From: Chryseobacterium piscicola
Lineage (GTDB): Bacteria; Bacteroidota; Bacteroidia; Flavobacteriales; Weeksellaceae
Assembly (NCBI RefSeq): GCF_900156685.1
Contig: NZ_FTOJ01000001.1
Span: 248,001 to 312,000 of the forward strand
DNA: 64,000 nt
Direction of reading: 5' to 3'
This document shows, piece by piece, positions 60,356 through 64,000 of this stretch. How positions within the stretch are numbered: position 1 is the first letter of the stretch; every line of letters starts with the position of its first letter. Both the position numbers and the translations under genes were made by a program. Below the pieces are notes generated by a model that ran no database searches, had not been told where the DNA came from, and saw only the letters and a list, made by a program, of their open reading frames with translations.

Positions 60356-60389
60356 AAAGCGAATCTCTAGAAACCAGAAACGCTTTTTT
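60356..60389 (+). terminator. intrinsic terminator after porD
   Basis: AAAGCG (60356-60361) and CGCTTT (60381-60386) enclose TCT/AGA pairs and a loop, followed by T6. It lies about 80 nt past the porD stop. Confidence 0.6.
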
Positions 60390-60500
60390 AGTTAGCAACT
60401 TAAATCACTTAATGGAAAAAAATCATAAACATTTTCTTAGATTGAAGCTTCATTGATAGTTACAATTTTAAAAACGCTATTTTCATAACTTGTATAATTG

Positions 60501-60530
60501 TTGAATTCTCATTACTTAAATTTATATTTG
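60501..60530 (+). promoter_or_regulatory. recN promoter
   Basis: TTG (60501-60503), 19 nt, TATATTTG (60523-60530) is a perfect match to the Bacteroidetes consensus, 25 nt before the recN ATG. No LexA-type palindrome is evident. Confidence 0.75.
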
Positions 60531-60555
60531 CAGTTCAAATGCAGATGTCACAAAT

Positions 60556-62205
60556 ATGCTTTCCAGAATCTATATCAAAAACTTTGCACTCATCGATGTG
60601 CTTGAAGTTAATCTAAATAAAGGATTACAAGTCATTACGGGAGAAACCGGTGCCGGAAAATCTATTATCCTCGGCGCTCTTCGCCTTATTTTAGGTGAAA
60701 GAGCTGATTTGAAATCTATTTCAAAAGCAGAGGAAAAAAGTGTTGTAGAAACAGAATTTGATCTGAACAATCAGTTTAAAAAATTCTTCATCGAAAATGA
60801 TCTCGATTATGAGCATCAAACCATTATCCGAAGAGAAATATTACCTTCAGGAAAATCCAGAGCATTTATCAATGATGTTCCGGTGACTTTGGATGTGTTG
60901 AAAGAATTGACTTCACAATTGATTGATATTCATTCACAATTTGAAACCTCGAATCTTTTTACGGCTGATTATCAGTTTAAAATCATTGACGGACTTTCTG
61001 AGAATAAAAAGATTATTGAAGACTATCAACAGGATTTTTTAGAATTTCAAAGTTTAAAAACTCAGCTTAAAAAATTCCAGATACAACTTTCCGAAAACAC
61101 CAAAGAAAGTGATTACAAACAGTTTCTTTTGAATGAATTGGAAGACTTGAAACTAGATGATGTAGATTATGACGAGTTGCAAAATCATCTTTCTGTGCAG
61201 GAAAATGCAGGAATGATTTCCGAAAATATTGCCCAGATTCTTTCAAGATTTCATCAGGAAGAAATTGGGATTCTTTCTTTCTTTAATGAAGCTAAAAATA
61301 AACTTTCAAAAATTGCCGAAGTTTCTCATTCTTTTTCTGAATTGGATGAAAGGCTTGAAGGTTCTTTTGTTGAGCTTAAAGATATTCTTCAGGAATTGGA
61401 AGATGAAGCTGAGAAAATCGAAATCAATCCTGAAAATTTAGCCATACTTTCTGAACTCAATAATAAAATTAATGCTTTGCTTCTGAAGCATAATGCTCAG
61501 GACGTTAATGAATTAAAAGAAATCCGAGATCAGTTGTCTGGTGAGCAAAAAGGAACTGAGGAAATTGAAGCCAATATTGTTGAGATTGAAATCAATATTG
61601 CTAAAAAAGAAAAATCACTTCAGTCTCTTGCTGAAAAACTTTCAAAAAACAGAAAGAAAAATGTTCCCGTTTTTATCAAAAAAGCGGAAGATTTATTAAA
61701 AAAATTAGGTCTCGAAAAAGCAAAAGTCGACATCGAATTAACCGACGTTCCGGAATTTAATCAATTCGGAAAAGAAAATATTCAACTTTTGTTTCAGGCG
61801 AATTCAGGTTTTCCTTTGAAGCCTATTCAGACTGCCATTTCTGGTGGTGAAAGATCTCGTGTGATGTTGGCAGTAAAGAAAATCATTGCCGAAAGCGATA
61901 TGCTTCCAACGCTTATTTTAGACGAAATCGACACCGGAGTTTCCGGAAAAGTAGCCGAAGAAATAGGAAATCTGATGCGAGAAATGTCTCAGGATATGCA
62001 GTTGATTGTTATTTCTCACTTAGCGCAGGTTGCCGCAAAAGGAAATGATAATTACAAAGTGGTAAAAGAAGATGTCAACGGCAAAACTCAATCAACAATT
62101 ATCACATTAAGTGAAGAAGATAAGCTGAATGAAATTGCACAGCTGCTTTCCGGAAGTAAGATTACGGAAGCGGCGATGGCACAAGCGAGGGAATTGATTG
62201 GGTAA
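60556..62205 (+). CDS. recN: DNA repair protein RecN
   Basis: The 549-aa SMC-like protein has Walker A ITGETGAGKSIILGAL, a long coiled-coil middle (about 160-370), the ABC signature AISGGERSRVMLAVKKI, Walker B PTLILDEIDTGVSGKVAEEIG and the switch His in VISHLAQVAA. RecN helps gather and repair double-strand breaks. Its own promoter separates it from porD. The length fits the family. Confidence 0.96.
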   Translation: MLSRIYIKNFALIDVLEVNLNKGLQVITGETGAGKSIILGALRLILGERADLKSISKAEEKSVVETEFDLNNQFKKFFIENDLDYEHQTIIRREILPSGKSRAFINDVPVTLDVLKELTSQLIDIHSQFETSNLFTADYQFKIIDGLSENKKIIEDYQQDFLEFQSLKTQLKKFQIQLSENTKESDYKQFLLNELEDLKLDDVDYDELQNHLSVQENAGMISENIAQILSRFHQEEIGILSFFNEAKNKLSKIAEVSHSFSELDERLEGSFVELKDILQELEDEAEKIEINPENLAILSELNNKINALLLKHNAQDVNELKEIRDQLSGEQKGTEEIEANIVEIEINIAKKEKSLQSLAEKLSKNRKKNVPVFIKKAEDLLKKLGLEKAKVDIELTDVPEFNQFGKENIQLLFQANSGFPLKPIQTAISGGERSRVMLAVKKIIAESDMLPTLILDEIDTGVSGKVAEEIGNLMREMSQDMQLIVISHLAQVAAKGNDNYKVVKEDVNGKTQSTIITLSEEDKLNEIAQLLSGSKITEAAMAQARELIG

Positions 62206-62222
62206 TTAGATATTATTGAAGT

Positions 62223-62789
62223 ATGAAAATTTTATTTGTAATTTTTATGTCTTTGGTAGGCAATGTTATTTTTGCTCAAGGTGATTCCGAAAAAGATTTT
62301 CAAAAACTATTTGTTGGGTTGAATGTGGACCGTAGCCCCGAAGAAATAATTTTAGGATCTAACCTGAAATTTGAAAAAATTACTAGGACACAGGAGATTA
62401 CAGGAGAAACTATTACAATTTACCATTCAAAATATGACAAAAATGTCATGATAAAATCAAAGATACTGGATGCTGAAGTTTGGATAGAGCAACAAGATTT
62501 TGAGAAAGACCTTGGGCGACATACCGTTTCTCAGAGAATAGCGTTTCCAAATTATGAAGCTTTGATTGTTGAGTACAATAATGTTTTCAATAAATTTGAA
62601 CCCTATGCTTCTAATATTATGGGTGAATCGCCTGAGAATGAAAGCGAAGGAAAGGATATTCAGACAACATTAACCATAAAAGATGATGTTGCTGTAAGAT
62701 ATTTTAATTTGTCCTATCGCATACCCAAGAAGGAACATCAGGCTAAAACCCAGTATTTACTTATTAGCTATCGTTATAGAAGATGGTAA
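62223..62789 (+). CDS. secreted hypothetical protein (188 aa)
   Basis: It starts 17 bp after recN and may be cotranscribed. The protein has a signal peptide ending NVIFAQ and then a soluble domain with no recognised motif (EEIILGSNLKFEKITRTQEITG, later AVRYFNLSYRIPKKEHQ). No Cys after the signal, so not a lipoprotein. Function unknown. Confidence 0.65.
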   Translation: MKILFVIFMSLVGNVIFAQGDSEKDFQKLFVGLNVDRSPEEIILGSNLKFEKITRTQEITGETITIYHSKYDKNVMIKSKILDAEVWIEQQDFEKDLGRHTVSQRIAFPNYEALIVEYNNVFNKFEPYASNIMGESPENESEGKDIQTTLTIKDDVAVRYFNLSYRIPKKEHQAKTQYLLISYRYRRW

Positions 62790-62864
62790 TTAATTATTCT
62801 TTTGTTAATCCTACTAACCTGTAACAAAAACCACATTATATTTACTAATGTAAAAAAGTAAACG

Positions 62865-64000
62865 ATGTTTGTACAGTTCCTGAGGTTAGAAATCAAAAGT
62901 TTTTTTCGTGGTACTTCTGTCGGAATCAATCTGGCAATGAAGATTTTCCGGTTCATCGGGATTCTTTCTTTTATAGTCTATTGCATCGGAGCCGCTTTTC
63001 TGGCATTTTTCTATGTGAGGGAAGAAATGGAGGAGGATCCGATGAAAATTGTGTCGAGATTTATGATCCTTTTATGGGTTGCAGATTTGATTCTGAAATA
63101 TCTCATGCAGCAGATGTCTACGCAGAATATCAAACCTTTTCTTACGCTCAATATTCCTAAGAAAACGTTGGTTAATTACATGCTGATCAAAACTTTTCTC
63201 TCGCCGTTTAGCTGGATGAATTCTTTTTTCCTGATCACATTTGTAGTAATTTGCATGTTCAACGGTTTTGGGATTCTGGGAAGTTTAAGCTGGCTTATTG
63301 CACTTTCAATGTTGTTTTATCTAAATAATTTTATCAATATTCTCTTCAACAATAAAGAAAATATTGCCATCGCTGTAGGAATTGTGTTTGCGATAATTGG
63401 AGGCTTGACGTATTACAACATCATTCCGCTTTTTAATTATTCTGAAAAACTTTTTTACGCTTTTTATGATCAGCCTTATTTTACAGTATTTGCAATTGCC
63501 TTATTTGCGGGATTATGGTGGATCTGTTTTAACCACGTAAAAAAAGAATTCTATCTCGACCAAGGCTTAGAAGACAAAAAAACAATCGGGAAAACAGAAA
63601 ACATTGCTTTTCTGAATAAATACGGTGCAATCGGAAGTTTCATCAACAACGATATCAAAATGCTTAGAAGAAATAAAGTGACGAAAGGCGTTCTGATTGG
63701 GAGTTTTATGTTTATTTTCTACGGTTTGCTGATGTTCACTTCCCCTCTTTATAAAACCCCTTACATGATGATGCTGATGGGATTATTTGTCACAGGCGGT
63801 TTTCAGTTTCTGTTTGGGCAGAGAGTGCCATCTTTTGACAGTTCATATTATCCGCTGATGATGACGCTGAATGTTCCGTATAAAGAATATCTAAAGGCAA
63901 AATGGTGGCTCATGAATATTGTAACCGCTGCTTCCATCGTTGTAGCACTTTTTTATGCAATAATCAGTTGGGAAGTCTATTTCAGCTTTTTTGCTGCCGG
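62865..64000 (+). CDS. DUF5687 family membrane protein, 3'-truncated by the window edge
   Basis: An open frame from the ATG at 62865 (MFVQFLRLEIKSFFRGTSVG) runs to the end of the window without a stop, 378 codons visible. It encodes at least six membrane helices with loops such as LNIPKKTLVNYMLIKTFL and NDIKMLRRNKVTKGVL. The RNKxxK and FDSSYYPLMMTLNVPYKEYLKAKWW segments are those of DUF5687 proteins, which look like ABC-exporter permease components and usually precede an ATP-binding subunit gene; that gene would lie beyond the window. Confidence 0.75.
   Translation, partial: MFVQFLRLEIKSFFRGTSVGINLAMKIFRFIGILSFIVYCIGAAFLAFFYVREEMEEDPMKIVSRFMILLWVADLILKYLMQQMSTQNIKPFLTLNIPKKTLVNYMLIKTFLSPFSWMNSFFLITFVVICMFNGFGILGSLSWLIALSMLFYLNNFINILFNNKENIAIAVGIVFAIIGGLTYYNIIPLFNYSEKLFYAFYDQPYFTVFAIALFAGLWWICFNHVKKEFYLDQGLEDKKTIGKTENIAFLNKYGAIGSFINNDIKMLRRNKVTKGVLIGSFMFIFYGLLMFTSPLYKTPYMMMLMGLFVTGGFQFLFGQRVPSFDSSYYPLMMTLNVPYKEYLKAKWWLMNIVTAASIVVALFYAIISWEVYFSFFAA

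Noticed and set aside
1..64000. CRISPR array, prophage or integron
   Set aside because: No regularly spaced direct repeats, no phage structural genes and no integrase were seen on either strand.

Overview
The window looks like chromosome of a flavobacterium in the Chryseobacterium/Weeksellaceae neighbourhood. The evidence is low GC, few Shine-Dalgarno sites, promoters of the Bacteroidetes type (TTG, about 19 nt, TAnnTTTG), and lineage families such as GLPGLI, DUF5686, DUF6646, DUF5687, DUF4835/PorD of type IX secretion, and the Bacteroidetes omega subunit. I assign no species. I see no prophage, IS element, rRNA or CRISPR array.

Layout: 0-5 kb holds the end of an AsmA-like protein, small hypotheticals, a PA0069-type radical SAM protein and an isopenicillin-N-synthase-like oxygenase. 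5-8.5 kb is the most accessory-looking part: an apparently inactive site-2-protease paralog and a two-gene unit encoding a 681-aa protein with a C-terminal R-S-E ADP-ribosyltransferase domain plus an 83-aa partner 2 bp downstream. 8.5-18 kb carries menD, an aminodeoxychorismate synthase/lyase pair, an AI-2E-type permease, DUF3820, two LPS-core-like genes and uvrB. 18-28 kb has a BlaI/M56 sensor pair whose operator overlaps its promoter, a sugar dehydrogenase, a monooxygenase/PatB pair, DUF502/miaE, and a MITE-like nested palindrome. 28-38 kb has rplU-rpmA, a DUF5686 protein, two tandem tRNA-Asn genes each with its own promoter and terminator, rseP, an omega-amidase-like gene and a sulfur-transfer operon (persulfide dioxygenase-like, rhodanese, thioredoxin). 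38-48 kb has a HerA-like ATPase, a DnaQ-type exonuclease with a degenerate GIY-YIG domain, lysA behind a probable leader-peptide attenuator, an MFS permease, several secreted TonB_C-like proteins and miaB. 48-64 kb has a sigma-54 activator/LptE operon, DUF4126, a tatD-tcdA-rnpA unit, a TetR regulator, the bamD-rpoZ-coaBC-porD-recN block and a truncated DUF5687 membrane protein.

Most genes are housekeeping. The two observations I would follow first are the lysine-rich leader ORF with mutually exclusive hairpins ahead of lysA (41448-41609), and the ADP-ribosyltransferase unit (6144-8443). Next come the BlaI-type operator on the -7 box (20229-20242), the catalytically dead RseP paralog (5232-6044), the degenerate GIY-YIG fusion (40150-41373), the nested palindrome at 26101-26252, and four genes whose -7 box lies 0-4 nt from the start codon. 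All functional statements rest on reading the translated sequence and remembered family motifs; no search was run.
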